NCBI GenBank assembly: GCA_032654645.1
Contig: JAULAW010000003.1
Span: 124,001-188,000, forward strand
Length of the DNA: 64,000 bases
Direction: 5' to 3'
DNA from: CAITJF01 sp032654645
GTDB taxonomy: Bacteria; Pseudomonadota; Gammaproteobacteria; Burkholderiales; Gallionellaceae
This document shows, piece after piece, positions 16,596-26,043 of the stretch. The stretch's first letter is position 1; every line of letters starts with the position of its first letter. The notes beneath the pieces are model-generated. The model was not told the DNA's origin. It searched no databases and was given only the letters and a program-made list of their open reading frames with translations. Made by a program: the position numbers and the translations under genes.

Positions 16596-18292
16596 AGCTC
16601 CAATTGTACGAACTTGACGATATCTTTCAAGGGGATTTGTTGCGCCTCGGCTGCGCGCCTTCCCTTGTATTCCACCATATTCTCTTTCAAGCCTCGCTCG
16701 CCGATCACGATGCGATGCGGGATGCCGACCAGCTCCAGATCGGCGAACATCACGCCGGGGCGCTCGTCGCGGTCATCCAGCAATACCTCGAAACCCGCTT
16801 CGGCCAGGGCCGCGTATAGTCCTTCCGCAGCGTTGCGCACGGCTTCGCTCTTTTTGATGCCAATAGGGGCGATGGCTATCTGGAACGGCGCCATCGCCTT
16901 GGGCAGGGTGATGCCGCGCTCGTCATAATTCTGCTCGATTGCGGCGGCGACAATGCGTGAAACACCGATGCCATAACAGCCCATTTCCATGATTTGCGCC
17001 TGGCCGTTCTCATCCAGATAAGTGGCCTTGAGCGCTGCGGAATATTTGGTGCGCAACTGAAAAATGTGGCCGACCTCGATGCCACGGCACAGCTCCAGAT
17101 GTCCCATGCCGTCCGGGCTGGGGTCGCCCGCAACGACATTGCGAATGTCGGCAATGGCGGCTTCGAGCAAGGCTACATCGCGCCCGAAATTCACGCCGGT
17201 ATAGTGGAAGCCGTCCTCGTTGGCTCCGCAGGCGAAGTTGCTCATTGCGGCGGCAGCGCGATCCGCAAAAATGCGCACATGAGCATTTGCTGGCCCGATG
17301 TAGCCGGAGCGGCACTCCATGTTTTGCTGGATTTCGTCATCCGTGGCGAAGCGGAATTCGCCCAACACTTTGCTGGCTTTCACTTCATTCAGTGTGTGGT
17401 CGCCACGCAGCAGCAGGAGGGCAAAGCCGCCTTCCCGTGCAATTACCGCGATGCTCTTGAGCACTTGCTGCGGTGTGACATTCAGGAAAGCGGAGACTTC
17501 CTCGATGGATTTCTGCCCCGGAGTGATGGTTTTCACCATCGTTTCCAGATGCGCGGCCGGAGCGGTGTCGGGGGCAACCGCCTCCGCCAGTTCCACATTC
17601 GCGGCGTAATCGGAAGCGGGGCAGAACGCCAGCGCGTCCTCGCCGGAATCGGCCAGCACGTGAAACTCATGCGAGCCGCTGCCGCCGATGGCGCCGGTTT
17701 CCGCCGCCACGGCGCGAAACTGCAATCCCAGGCGGGTGAAGATGCGGCTGTAGGTTTCATGCATCACGCGGTAAGTCTGCTCCAGGCTTTCAAAACTGGC
17801 GTGGAAGGAATAGGCATCTTTCATCAAAAATTCGCGCGCGCGCATGACGCCGAAACGGGGACGTACCTCATCGCGGAACTTGGTCTGGATCTGGTAGAAA
17901 TTCAGCGGAAGCTGGCGGTAGCTTTTTATTTCGCGGCGCGCGATGTCGGTGATGACTTCTTCGTGGGTGGGGCCAAAACAAAAAAGATTGTCGTGGCGAT
18001 CCTTGATTTTCAGCATCTGCGGGCCGAACACTTCCCAGCGCCCGGTTTCCTGCCACAGTTCGGCGGGTTGCACGGCAGGCATCAGTAATTCGATACCGCC
18101 GCTCTTATTCATCTCCTCGCGCACGATATTTTCCACCTTGCGCAATACGCGCAAACCGAGCGGCATCCAGGTGTACAGGCCACTGGCCAGTTTCCTGATG
18201 TAACCGGCGCGCAGCATCAGGCGATGGCTGACCAGCTCGGCTTCGGACGGTGCTTCTTTCAGGGTCGAAATGAAAAATTGTGAAACACGCAT
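16586..18292 (-). CDS. proS: Prolyl-tRNA synthetase
   Basis: A 568-residue class II aminoacyl-tRNA synthetase of the bacterial type. Motif 2 region (FRDEVRPRFGVMRAREFLMKD), the INS editing-domain insertion (about residues 220-410) and the C-terminal anticodon-binding domain (QIAIAPIGIKKSEAV to LDDRDERPGVMFADLELVG) are all present and uninterrupted. It charges tRNA-Pro and clears Ala-tRNA-Pro. The lytic transglycosylase gene follows with an overlap. Confidence 0.97.
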   Translation of the reverse strand: MRVSQFFISTLKEAPSEAELVSHRLMLRAGYIRKLASGLYTWMPLGLRVLRKVENIVREEMNKSGGIELLMPAVQPAELWQETGRWEVFGPQMLKIKDRHDNLFCFGPTHEEVITDIARREIKSYRQLPLNFYQIQTKFRDEVRPRFGVMRAREFLMKDAYSFHASFESLEQTYRVMHETYSRIFTRLGLQFRAVAAETGAIGGSGSHEFHVLADSGEDALAFCPASDYAANVELAEAVAPDTAPAAHLETMVKTITPGQKSIEEVSAFLNVTPQQVLKSIAVIAREGGFALLLLRGDHTLNEVKASKVLGEFRFATDDEIQQNMECRSGYIGPANAHVRIFADRAAAAMSNFACGANEDGFHYTGVNFGRDVALLEAAIADIRNVVAGDPSPDGMGHLELCRGIEVGHIFQLRTKYSAALKATYLDENGQAQIMEMGCYGIGVSRIVAAAIEQNYDERGITLPKAMAPFQIAIAPIGIKKSEAVRNAAEGLYAALAEAGFEVLLDDRDERPGVMFADLELVGIPHRIVIGERGLKENMVEYKGRRAAEAQQIPLKDIVKFVQLELCD

Positions 18293-18389
18293 GATGTTTA
18301 TTAGCCAAATCGAAAAATTAGAGTGTTGATTTTACAGCGAACCAAGCGCTCATGCTGCACCGATTGGCTAAAGCATCCCTAAAAAACCA

Positions 18390-18605
18390 GATTTTCGAGT
18401 ATCCGTTACACGGTTTGATTTATCCCGATTTTGAAAACAGGTTGGAGTAGGGATCACAATGTGTCTCACGCCAATAACAAAACCAAGCGCCGTTTCCTGC
18501 CGAATCTGCAACACCGCCGCTGGTGGGTGGAATCTGAAAATTGTTGGGTGTCTTTGCACCATTGCCGCACTGCGCATCATTGACAAGAACGGCATCGACG
18601 TCTTG
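18390..18605 (+). pseudogene. Degraded copy of rpmB (ribosomal protein L28)
   Basis: From 18458 the + strand reads NVSHANNKTKRRFLPNLQ, then HRRWWVESENCWVSL, an unmistakable L28 core. A frameshift follows near 18558, and the other frame continues with TIAALRIIDKNGIDVL, the L28 C-terminus. The expected N-terminus is recognisable only as scattered matches (CGAGTAT...TTAC.CGG at 18394-18412) with extra bases inserted. There is no intact start, so this is a relic; the working rpmB must be elsewhere. Confidence 0.8.
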
Positions 18606-18871
18606 TCATTCCATCGCAACAACCTGGCCACATATCAGCAGGTGCGCCTCATCAACATAACCAACTTATCTGTGGGGCAATACGGCAGCCACCCTAAGTT
18701 TATGAGGTGCAATATAATTCGAGCGTGAAATTTACTATTGAACGCTTCACGCATCGTGTTGTCTGCTTCCAGGCATGTTCAGCGTAGCGCATCCGAATTT
18801 TGATGCGGCCAGTATCCATGCAGTGCAAGGTTACTCATCCAACACATGTGGCGAACTGCTAGTCCGGGCTG

Positions 18872-19021
18872 ATGCGCCGGGATGGCACGGCGCTGGGCTC
18901 GCCTGCTTCCATTCAGCTTTTCCACACCGATGAAACCAAGGCGCTCTCCACGGGACTACGCAAACCCGATTGCTATAAGATCAATTGCATGAGCCGAACT
19001 GATCAGCCTGTGACACCGTAA
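18872..19021 (+). pseudogene. 5' remnant of apbE
   Basis: The frame MRRDGTALGSPASIQLFHTD resembles residues about 35-55 of the intact ApbE at 20826-21824 (RWDGTALGAPASIQLYHAD), and most bases match over about 75 nt. The upstream stretch at 18694-18775 also resembles the DNA upstream of the intact gene (CCCTAAGTTT then CAATATAATT, also at 20551-20573). After residue 27 the similarity stops. Confidence 0.65.
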
Positions 19022-19090
19022 CTAAATTACCAGAACTACTGAATCAATTTCTTCTACTGATACTCCCTAACCTTAGAAACTAAAAACACA

Positions 19091-20326
19091 ATGGAATCCT
19101 CCCACTCACTGGAACTCGCAAAACACGCGCTGCTGATGTTCGGCGTCATCCTCGCCGTGGGCACCTTCTCCGGTTTGATCGCACGGCTGGCGAAGATTCC
19201 TGATGTGGTGGTGTTCCTGCTGGTCGGCATGCTGATCGGCCCAGGCGTGCTCGGCATGGTGGACATCAAGGCCGACTCGACGATCAACCAACTGATTATG
19301 ATCTTCGGCTCCAGCTACATCCTGTTCGATGGCGGCGCATCGATTCGGCTCAAGGTGCTGAAGGAAGTCTGGATCACGCTGCTGGTGATCGCCACTATCG
19401 GCGTGCTGATCACCGCCGCAATCACTGGCGTGGTGGCTTACTACTTCCTCGGGCTTACGCCCATCGTCGCACTGTTGCTTGGCTCAACGTTGGCCTCCAC
19501 CGATCCGGCCACACTGGTTCCAGTATTCAAGCAGGTGCGCATCAAGGATCGTGTGGCGCAAACCGTGATGAGCGAATCCGCCTTTAACGATGCGATGGGC
19601 GCCATTCTCACCTTTACCGTGCTGGGCGTGGCGATGGGCGCGGGCGAGTTCTCGGTAAGCGATGCGTTCATCGACCTGCTCAAGCAATCGGTGCTCGGCA
19701 TCGTCATCGGCGGAGTATTGGGGTATCTGGCGGCGATATTGATCGCGCATGAAAAATATAACTTCCTCACCGAATTCGCCCCGGTGGTCACGCTGATGGC
19801 CGTAATTGCCGCCTACATGGGTGCGGACGGCATGCACGCCAGCGGTTTCATGGCGGTATTCGTGTTCGGCATCATGCTCGGCAATCAGGAATCGCTGGGA
19901 TTCAGGCTCACCCAGCATGAGGGCGATGAACTTGAAGATTACGTGATGACCACCGCCTTCATCATGCGCATGTTTATCTTTATCCTGCTCGGTTCACAAG
20001 TGGACTTCGGCCTGATGAATCAATACTTGCTCGGCGGCATCGCGGTCGTCGTCGTGTTCATGCTGGTGGCGCGCCCGGTCACCGTATTCCTCTGCGCGCT
20101 GCCGGATCGCCGCGCCAAATGGAGCCTCAAGGAAATGCTGTTCATGTGCTGGACGCGCGAGACCGGCGTGATCCCCGGCGCGCTGGCCGGTATGCTGGTC
20201 GGCATGAAAGCCCCCGGCGCACAGATCATTGCCTCGGTGACTTTCATAGCGATCCTGATGACGATTTTGATTCAGGCGACGACCACCAAGTGGCTGGCGA
20301 AAAAACTGGATTTACTGGTGGAGTAG
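19091..20326 (+). CDS. CPA1-type cation/proton antiporter, copy A
   Basis: A 411-residue membrane protein with about 12 helices of the Na+/H+ exchanger family. Conserved blocks include LVGMLIGPGVLG, the ion-binding region STLASTDPATLVPVFKQVRI and SESAFNDAMGAILTF. It lacks a C-terminal regulatory TrkA domain. It is close in sequence to the gene at 34735-35973 over its whole length, so the two are paralogues. Whether it moves Na+ or K+ cannot be told. It sits between an apbE remnant and intact apbE. Confidence 0.9.
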   Translation: MESSHSLELAKHALLMFGVILAVGTFSGLIARLAKIPDVVVFLLVGMLIGPGVLGMVDIKADSTINQLIMIFGSSYILFDGGASIRLKVLKEVWITLLVIATIGVLITAAITGVVAYYFLGLTPIVALLLGSTLASTDPATLVPVFKQVRIKDRVAQTVMSESAFNDAMGAILTFTVLGVAMGAGEFSVSDAFIDLLKQSVLGIVIGGVLGYLAAILIAHEKYNFLTEFAPVVTLMAVIAAYMGADGMHASGFMAVFVFGIMLGNQESLGFRLTQHEGDELEDYVMTTAFIMRMFIFILLGSQVDFGLMNQYLLGGIAVVVVFMLVARPVTVFLCALPDRRAKWSLKEMLFMCWTRETGVIPGALAGMLVGMKAPGAQIIASVTFIAILMTILIQATTTKWLAKKLDLLVE

Positions 20327-20825
20327 TGCGCCGATAAGACCAGCCTTATTGCCAGTAAACATACCGCCTGCGCCGAAAATGGCCCCAACTAATTGTTGGC
20401 CACTCAAAGGAGCTTCATCGCAATCTGCGAAAGTCGAGAGCCATACCCGCATTATGCAGATGAAGCATAATCCCGGAGATGTCAAATTTCGGGAATCACC
20501 CTTATGTAGCAAGGGGTTTACCCTATCAATTAGTTTGCGCTAAGCGCTTCCCTAAGTTTGACCACTACAATATAATTTGCCGCTTAATAAACACCAATTT
20601 TTGATTAGATGCTTCATGCTGCGTGTTGGTCTCTATTAAGCAGGCGCAACGTATTGCACAAGTTTAAGTTGCATGCAACTTTTGTGAATTTTTTACGACA
20701 TAACATCCGTTCGCGTGTTTAATTCAAGTCTTTGAACAGCAGGATTTGCTCAAGATGACATCGCTTTTGCGTACGATAGTTCAACAGCCCCGGCAAGCCG
20801 GGGATTATTTGTGAGGTCACGCCTT
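20327..20825. other. Non-coding gap before apbE
   Basis: About 500 bases with no supported gene. The first 190 bases contain an unremarkable minus-strand frame ending in GAGGMFTGNKAGLIGALLHQ that I do not recognise. From 20551 the DNA resembles 18694-18775 upstream of the apbE remnant (CCCTAAGTTT, CAATATAATT, GCTTCATGC, GTGTTG), so this half probably carries the apbE/rnf operon promoter. Confidence 0.45.
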
Positions 20826-21824
20826 ATGCAACCCGTCATGTCGCGCCGCCGCTTTATCACCTTCATTGCCGCTGCTGCCGGTCTGCCGCTATTGCTGAAG
20901 GCTGGGGGTGCCCAAGCCAAGCCGGTGCGCTGGGATGGCACTGCTCTGGGCGCGCCGGCCTCCATCCAGCTTTACCACGCTGACGAGGCACAGGCGCGCG
21001 CCGCCATCGCTGCCGGATTGAATGAGCTGAAACGCCTTGAGGCGATCTTCAGTGTTTACCGTGCGGACAGCTCCATATCGATGCTCAACCGCGAGGGCGT
21101 TCTCGAAAATGCACCGGACGATTTCATCGTCATGCTGACGCGCGCCCTGTCTCTGGCCAAAATCAGCGACGGCATCTATGACCCCACCGTGCAACCGGTA
21201 TGGCAAACCTATTTCCGCCACTTCACTTCAAGCTACCCCGACCCTGCCGGACCCGCGCCGCGCGATCTCGCCGCCGCGCTTGCTCTGGTGGACTGGCGCG
21301 CGGTCGAGGTGGATAGTGGGCGCAACCGTGTTTCTTTCGCCCGCCCCGGCATGGGGCTGACGCTGAACAGCGGCGCGCAGGGCTACATCACCGACCGCGT
21401 CACCGATGTGTTGCGCGCTCACGGCTTCGATCGCATGCTGGTAGACATGGGTGAGCCGCGCGCGCTGTCGGCCAAGCCGGACGGTTCTGCCTGGCGCATC
21501 GGTATCGCCAACCCCGCCGATCCTAGCCGCGCGGTCGTTACGCTGGAGGTGGTGGACAAATGCGTCTCCACCTCGGGCGGTTATGGCACCCTATTTGATT
21601 CTGCCGGCGCTTTCACCCACCTCATCAATACACGCACCGGCAGTACCGCGCCCGCTCTGCTGGGTGTCTCGGTGGTGGCAGACACCGGCATTGTTGCAGA
21701 TGGCCTTTCCACCGCCATGCTGATGGCGCCGGTCGAGCGCAGACAAACCATACTCAAGTCTGCCGGTGGGTTAAAGGCGATTTATGTCACGCCCGATGGC
21801 GTGGTATCCACCGTGGAGGCATGA
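20826..21824 (+). CDS. apbE: FAD:protein FMN transferase ApbE
   Basis: Transfers FMN from FAD to a Thr/Ser of target proteins such as RnfD and RnfG. The N-terminus MSRRRFITFIAAAAGLPLLL looks like a twin-arginine export signal. Core motifs are present: the SMLNREG region, LNSGAQGYITDRVTDVLRAHG and SGGYGTLFDSAGAFTHLINT. ATG 20826 is preferred to GTG 20811. It is the first gene of a packed block that continues into rseC and rnf, the genes of its likely substrates. Confidence 0.93.
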   Translation: MQPVMSRRRFITFIAAAAGLPLLLKAGGAQAKPVRWDGTALGAPASIQLYHADEAQARAAIAAGLNELKRLEAIFSVYRADSSISMLNREGVLENAPDDFIVMLTRALSLAKISDGIYDPTVQPVWQTYFRHFTSSYPDPAGPAPRDLAAALALVDWRAVEVDSGRNRVSFARPGMGLTLNSGAQGYITDRVTDVLRAHGFDRMLVDMGEPRALSAKPDGSAWRIGIANPADPSRAVVTLEVVDKCVSTSGGYGTLFDSAGAFTHLINTRTGSTAPALLGVSVVADTGIVADGLSTAMLMAPVERRQTILKSAGGLKAIYVTPDGVVSTVEA

Positions 21825-21826
21825 CC

Positions 21827-22327
21827 ATGGGCGAACCGGTGTACAGTGCCACGGATTTCAGCGCACCTGCCATGGTCGAGGGCATCGCACAGGTGGTGGA
21901 ATTGGACGGCAAATTGGCTTGGCTGGTGCCCGAGCAGACCACCAGTTGCGGCGGCTGCGCCTCGGCATCGGCATGCGGCGCCAAGGGCATCGGCACCACG
22001 GCCAGCCGGCTTGAACTGCGCCGCTTCCAGCTTGTCAACGATGCAGGTCTCAGGATCGGCGAACGGGTGGTGGTGGGTATTCGTGAGAACGCTCTAATCA
22101 AGGCTTCTATCACAGCCTACGCCATTCCTCTCGCCACCCTGCTGGCTGCAGGAGGGCTGGCGCAATGGGCTGCTGGCAGCGATCGCGTCACCATGGCAGC
22201 CATGTTCGCAGGCCTGGCGCTCGGGCTGGTGTTTGCGCGCATTGGTGCAGGGCGCATGCTGCTCCGGGGCGATCTCGCCCCCCGCTTTATTCGCCGCGCC
22301 AGTGCGGGCGATACGTGCAATTCTTGA
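21827..22327 (+). CDS. rseC: RseC/MucC-family protein
   Basis: The N-terminal soluble part carries the cysteine cluster CGGCASASACG. Two hydrophobic helices follow around residues 85-135, the layout of RseC, which acts with Rsx/Rnf in reducing SoxR and in sigma-E control in E. coli. GGAGG at 21815-21819 is spaced 7 bases from ATG 21827 but only 1 base from ATG 21821, so the second ATG is chosen. It is wedged between apbE and rnfA. Confidence 0.87.
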   Translation: MGEPVYSATDFSAPAMVEGIAQVVELDGKLAWLVPEQTTSCGGCASASACGAKGIGTTASRLELRRFQLVNDAGLRIGERVVVGIRENALIKASITAYAIPLATLLAAGGLAQWAAGSDRVTMAAMFAGLALGLVFARIGAGRMLLRGDLAPRFIRRASAGDTCNS

Positions 22328-22346
22328 GCAAGCGAGGGATAGCAGA

Positions 22347-22928
22347 ATGAAAGAATATATTCTCTTAATGATCAGCGCCGCGCTGGTCAACAATGTCATC
22401 CTGGCGCGTTTTCTCGGCCTGTGTTCGTTCATGGGCGTGACCACGCGCATCGACACCGCCATCGGCATGGGCATGGCAACCACTTTCGTGATCACCGTCT
22501 CGTCGATGGCGGACTGGGCGGTCGAAGCATATTTGCTGCAACCCTATGGCCTTGGTTACCTGCGTACGGTGACCTTCATTTTGGTTATCGCCGCCGCCGT
22601 GCAATTCACCGAGATGATCGTGCGCAAGGTGTCGCCACCGTTGTTCGAGATGCTGGGTATCTACCTGCCGCTGATTACCACCAACTGCGCGGTGCTGGGC
22701 GTCGCCTTGCTGCTGGTCGAGGGCAAGATGAACTTCATCGGAGCCACTCTGTTTGCCTTTGCTTCCTCCATAGGTTACAGCCTGGTGATGGTCATTTTCG
22801 CCGGACTGCGGGAGCGGCTGGCGTTGGCTGATACGCCGCGCCTGTTCGCTGGCCCGCCGATCGGCTTTATCGTTGCCAGCCTGTTGGCGCTGGCGTTCAT
22901 GGGTTTTTCCGGTATGAGCACAAGCTAA
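22347..22928 (+). CDS. rnfA: Rnf electron transport complex subunit A
   Basis: A 193-residue integral membrane subunit with six helices, opening MKEYILLMISAALVNNVILA and carrying the conserved half-helix region LPLITTNCAVLGVALL with its membrane-embedded Cys. Rnf couples electron flow between ferredoxin and NAD+ to Na+ or H+ movement. AGGGA precedes ATG 22347. The upstream in-frame GTG start at 22233 would overlap rseC and is rejected. Confidence 0.97.
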   Translation: MKEYILLMISAALVNNVILARFLGLCSFMGVTTRIDTAIGMGMATTFVITVSSMADWAVEAYLLQPYGLGYLRTVTFILVIAAAVQFTEMIVRKVSPPLFEMLGIYLPLITTNCAVLGVALLLVEGKMNFIGATLFAFASSIGYSLVMVIFAGLRERLALADTPRLFAGPPIGFIVASLLALAFMGFSGMSTS

Positions 22929-22939
22929 GGATATCAACT

Positions 22940-23503
22940 ATGTGGATCGCTATTGGCAGTCTTACGGTAATGGGCATCGTTCTGGGCGGCCTGCTCGGAG
23001 CGGCGGCGCGCTTCCTCGCCGTGGAAGAAAACCCGCTGGAAGAAGAATTGAAGGCCATGCTGCCCGGTTCGCAGTGCGGCCAGTGCGGCTATGTAGGCTG
23101 CGCCCAGGCAGCGGCGGCGCTGGCGAAGGGTGAGGCTCCGGTGACCCTGTGTCCGCCTGGCGGCAAGGCAGTGATAGAAGCACTGGCCAAAAAGTTGGGC
23201 GTCACCGCCGATCTCTCCGAGCACGAGGAAAAAGTGCCGGAATACGCCTTCATCAAAGAGGATCTCTGTATTGGTTGTACGCGTTGCATCAGGGAGTGCT
23301 CTACGGATGCCATTCTGGGCGCCAACAAACTGATGCACACAATTATTATTGATGCCTGCCACGGCTGCGGCAAGTGCGTCATCGTCTGCCCTACCGACGC
23401 CATCGTGATGGTTCCGGTGAAGGTAACGCTGGGCAACTGGCATTGGCCCAAGCCGGAAGTCAGGCACATACACCCCAACCCCGATGTTGTGCACGCGCAC
23501 TAG
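22940..23503 (+). CDS. rnfB: Rnf complex subunit B (ferredoxin-like)
   Basis: An N-terminal membrane anchor is followed by the RnfB-specific cluster motif GSQCGQCGYVGC...C and two [4Fe-4S] ferredoxin motifs, CIGCTRCIREC and CHGCGKCVIVCP. The 187-residue length is that of short proteobacterial RnfB. It receives or delivers electrons at the cytoplasmic face. It starts 11 bases after rnfA. Confidence 0.97.
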   Translation: MWIAIGSLTVMGIVLGGLLGAAARFLAVEENPLEEELKAMLPGSQCGQCGYVGCAQAAAALAKGEAPVTLCPPGGKAVIEALAKKLGVTADLSEHEEKVPEYAFIKEDLCIGCTRCIRECSTDAILGANKLMHTIIIDACHGCGKCVIVCPTDAIVMVPVKVTLGNWHWPKPEVRHIHPNPDVVHAH

Positions 23504-23515
23504 GAGCAGCCACAT

Positions 23516-24976
23516 ATGAAACTTTACCCCGTCCGCGGCGGCATTCACCCGGAATACCGCAAGGAGCAAACCAGCGAGAAGGCCATCGTTGTCCTGCCGA
23601 TGCCGGCCGCGCTTTACATTCCCTTGCAGCAGCACATAGGCGCACCCGCCGAGGTGCTGGTAACCAGAGGTGAACTGGTCAAGAAAGGCCAGATGATCGC
23701 GCGCAGCCAGGGCGCGGTGTCGGCACCCCAGCACGCTCCCACTTCGGGCCGCATCGTGTCGGTGACCGAGGTTCCCGCACCTCATCCTTCGGGGTTGCCG
23801 CAAACCACCATCATCCTCGAACCCGACGGCAAGGACGAATGGGCTGACCTGCCCGAACCCATCGCCGATCCCTTCGCTGCCCAGCCGCAATTAATCCATG
23901 AACGCGTCGCGCAGGCAGGTATTGTCGGCATGGGCGGCGCTGCCTTCCCGTCGGCGGTGAAGCTGAATCTTGGCACCCAGAAAAAGCTCGATACCCTGCT
24001 GCTCAACGGTGCGGAATGCGAACCTTACCTGACCTGCGATGACCGGGTGATGCGCGAGTTTGCCGGTGAAATAATTGACGGGGCACGCATCATGGCCCAC
24101 GCGCTGGGCACGTCCAGAGTGGTCATAGGCATCGAGCAGAACAAGCCGCAGGCGATCGAGATCATGACCAAAGCGGCCTCCGCTTTTTCCGGGGTCGAGG
24201 TAATCGGCATTCCGGTGCAATACCCGATGGGCTCCGAGCGCCACCTCGTACAGGCGATCACAGGTATCGAAACACCGGCGCGCAAGCTCACCGCCGACCT
24301 GGGCATAGTGGTGCACAACGTTGCCACCGCACGCGCCGTGCACCATGCAATCCGCTTCGGTCGCCCGCTGGTATCGCGGGTGGTGACTGTGAGCGGAGGT
24401 GCGATACGCGAACCCAACAATGTATTAACACCCATCGGCACCCGGATAGCAGACCTGGTTGAGTTCTGCGGTGGTTTTGCGGCACGCCCGGAGAGCATAG
24501 TTAACGGCGGGCCGATGATGGGCCAGCCGCTGGCCAGCATGGATGCACCCGTGGTCAAGGGTACATCGGGCATCCTGGCGCTCACCGCCGAGGAGATCAA
24601 CGACCGCCCGGCCAGCGCCTGCATCCGCTGCGGCAGTTGCGTCACCATCTGCCCCTGCGGCCTGTCGCCGGTGGAAATGTCTTCTTTCATCCGCAAGGAT
24701 AACCTTGAGGGTGCCGCCAAGCTGGGCGTGATGGATTGCTTTTCATGCGGCAGTTGCTCGTACGTATGCCCGTCGCACATCCCGCTGGTGCACTATTTCA
24801 ACTATGCCAAGGGAATGCTGAGAGATATGGAAAACGAGAAACGCAAGAACGAGCGCGTCAAGACACTGGCCGAAGTGCGCGTCATCCGTATCGAGAAAGC
24901 TACCGAGGCCAAGCGTGCAGCCTTGGCCGCACGTAAACAAACTCCGAGCAATGCCGAAGAAAAGACCAACGCATGA
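23516..24976 (+). CDS. rnfC: Rnf complex subunit C (NADH- and flavin-binding)
   Basis: The 486-residue peripheral subunit has an N-terminal biotinyl-like domain (about residues 20-95), then the flavin/NADH region with GMGGAAFPSAVKL and LNGAECEPYLTCDD. C-terminal [4Fe-4S] motifs are CIRCGSCVTICPCGL and CFSCGSCSYVCPSHIPL. The charged tail (about 45 residues) is shorter than the long repeats of some enteric RsxC proteins. Its end overlaps rnfD by 4 bases. Confidence 0.97.
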   Translation: MKLYPVRGGIHPEYRKEQTSEKAIVVLPMPAALYIPLQQHIGAPAEVLVTRGELVKKGQMIARSQGAVSAPQHAPTSGRIVSVTEVPAPHPSGLPQTTIILEPDGKDEWADLPEPIADPFAAQPQLIHERVAQAGIVGMGGAAFPSAVKLNLGTQKKLDTLLLNGAECEPYLTCDDRVMREFAGEIIDGARIMAHALGTSRVVIGIEQNKPQAIEIMTKAASAFSGVEVIGIPVQYPMGSERHLVQAITGIETPARKLTADLGIVVHNVATARAVHHAIRFGRPLVSRVVTVSGGAIREPNNVLTPIGTRIADLVEFCGGFAARPESIVNGGPMMGQPLASMDAPVVKGTSGILALTAEEINDRPASACIRCGSCVTICPCGLSPVEMSSFIRKDNLEGAAKLGVMDCFSCGSCSYVCPSHIPLVHYFNYAKGMLRDMENEKRKNERVKTLAEVRVIRIEKATEAKRAALAARKQTPSNAEEKTNA

Positions 24977-26043
24977 CTATCGCTACCGCAAGCGGGCCAT
25001 TCACCCACACTTCTAACAGTGTCCAGAAAACCATGTTCACGGTGCTACTGGCGCTGGCGCCGGCCACCGTTTTCAACCTCTACCTGTTCGGCTGGCCAGC
25101 CATCATGCTGTTCACCATCACAGTCGGTTCCTGCGTGGCGGTCGAAGCGGCTTGTCTGGCTCTTGCCGACCGCCCGGTGGTGCCGACCCTGGGTGACTGC
25201 TCGGCGATACTTACCGGCTGGTTGCTGGCAATGAGCCTGCCGCCCTGGGCGCCTTGGTGGATTGGTTTGCTGGGCGCGATTTTCGCTATCGCCCTGGCCA
25301 AACACGCTTTTGGCGGCATCGGCCAGAATGTGTTTAACCCTGCCATGGTGGGACGTACTGTGATGCTGGTGTCATTTCCGGTCTTGATGACCGCCTGGGT
25401 CATGCCGCATCCGCTGTTCTCGGCTGGTGCGCCTAGCCTCTTTGATGCCCTCGCCATCACTTTTGGCGGCCATGTGCCCGATACGGTGAGCGCAGCTTCT
25501 GCTCTCGGCCATATTAAAACCGAGCTGTCGCGCGGCATCCCTGTGTCGCAATCGATGGCGCAGGTACCCAGCCTGATGGACATGATGCTGGGCTATCGCG
25601 CCGGCAGCCTGGGCGAGACATCGGCGATTCTGGTGCTGGCAGGCGGCCTGTTCCTGATGGCCAAGCGCATCATCTCCTGGCACATTCCTGTGAGTGTAAT
25701 GGGCGGCCTGTTCCTGATGGCTGCGATATTCCACGCGGTCGACCCCGACCGCTTTGCCTCCGGAACTTTCCATCTGGTATCCGGCGCTACTTTTCTGGGA
25801 GCTTTTTTCATCGCCACCGACTATGTCACTTCGCCTGTTTCGAAAAAGGGGCAATTGATATTCGGCCTTGGCTGCGGCGTGCTGATATGGCTCATCCGAA
25901 CCTTCGCAGGCTATCCAGAAGGCGTGGCTTTCGCTGTGCTGCTGATGAACGGGCTGGCTCCCATCATCGACCAATACACCCGCCCACGCGCGTTTGGGCG
26001 CGATAGCAAGGGCGAGCCGCTGCCGCTGGGGAAAAAGCCATGA
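24973..26043 (+). CDS. rnfD: Rnf complex subunit D (covalent FMN)
   Basis: A polytopic subunit of 356 residues. The flavinylation site S-G-A-T is visible in HLVSGATFLGAFFIATDY near residue 275; ApbE attaches FMN to this Thr through a phosphoester bond. Helices are conserved around NVFNPAMVGRTVMLVSFP. Overlaps at both ends (rnfC, rnfG) indicate translational coupling. Confidence 0.96.
   Translation: MTIATASGPFTHTSNSVQKTMFTVLLALAPATVFNLYLFGWPAIMLFTITVGSCVAVEAACLALADRPVVPTLGDCSAILTGWLLAMSLPPWAPWWIGLLGAIFAIALAKHAFGGIGQNVFNPAMVGRTVMLVSFPVLMTAWVMPHPLFSAGAPSLFDALAITFGGHVPDTVSAASALGHIKTELSRGIPVSQSMAQVPSLMDMMLGYRAGSLGETSAILVLAGGLFLMAKRIISWHIPVSVMGGLFLMAAIFHAVDPDRFASGTFHLVSGATFLGAFFIATDYVTSPVSKKGQLIFGLGCGVLIWLIRTFAGYPEGVAFAVLLMNGLAPIIDQYTRPRAFGRDSKGEPLPLGKKP

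Noticed and set aside
20312..20512. Minus-strand ORF of 66 codons after the first antiporter gene.
   Set aside because: No ribosome site, overlaps the antiporter 3' end and no recognisable family; left as non-coding.
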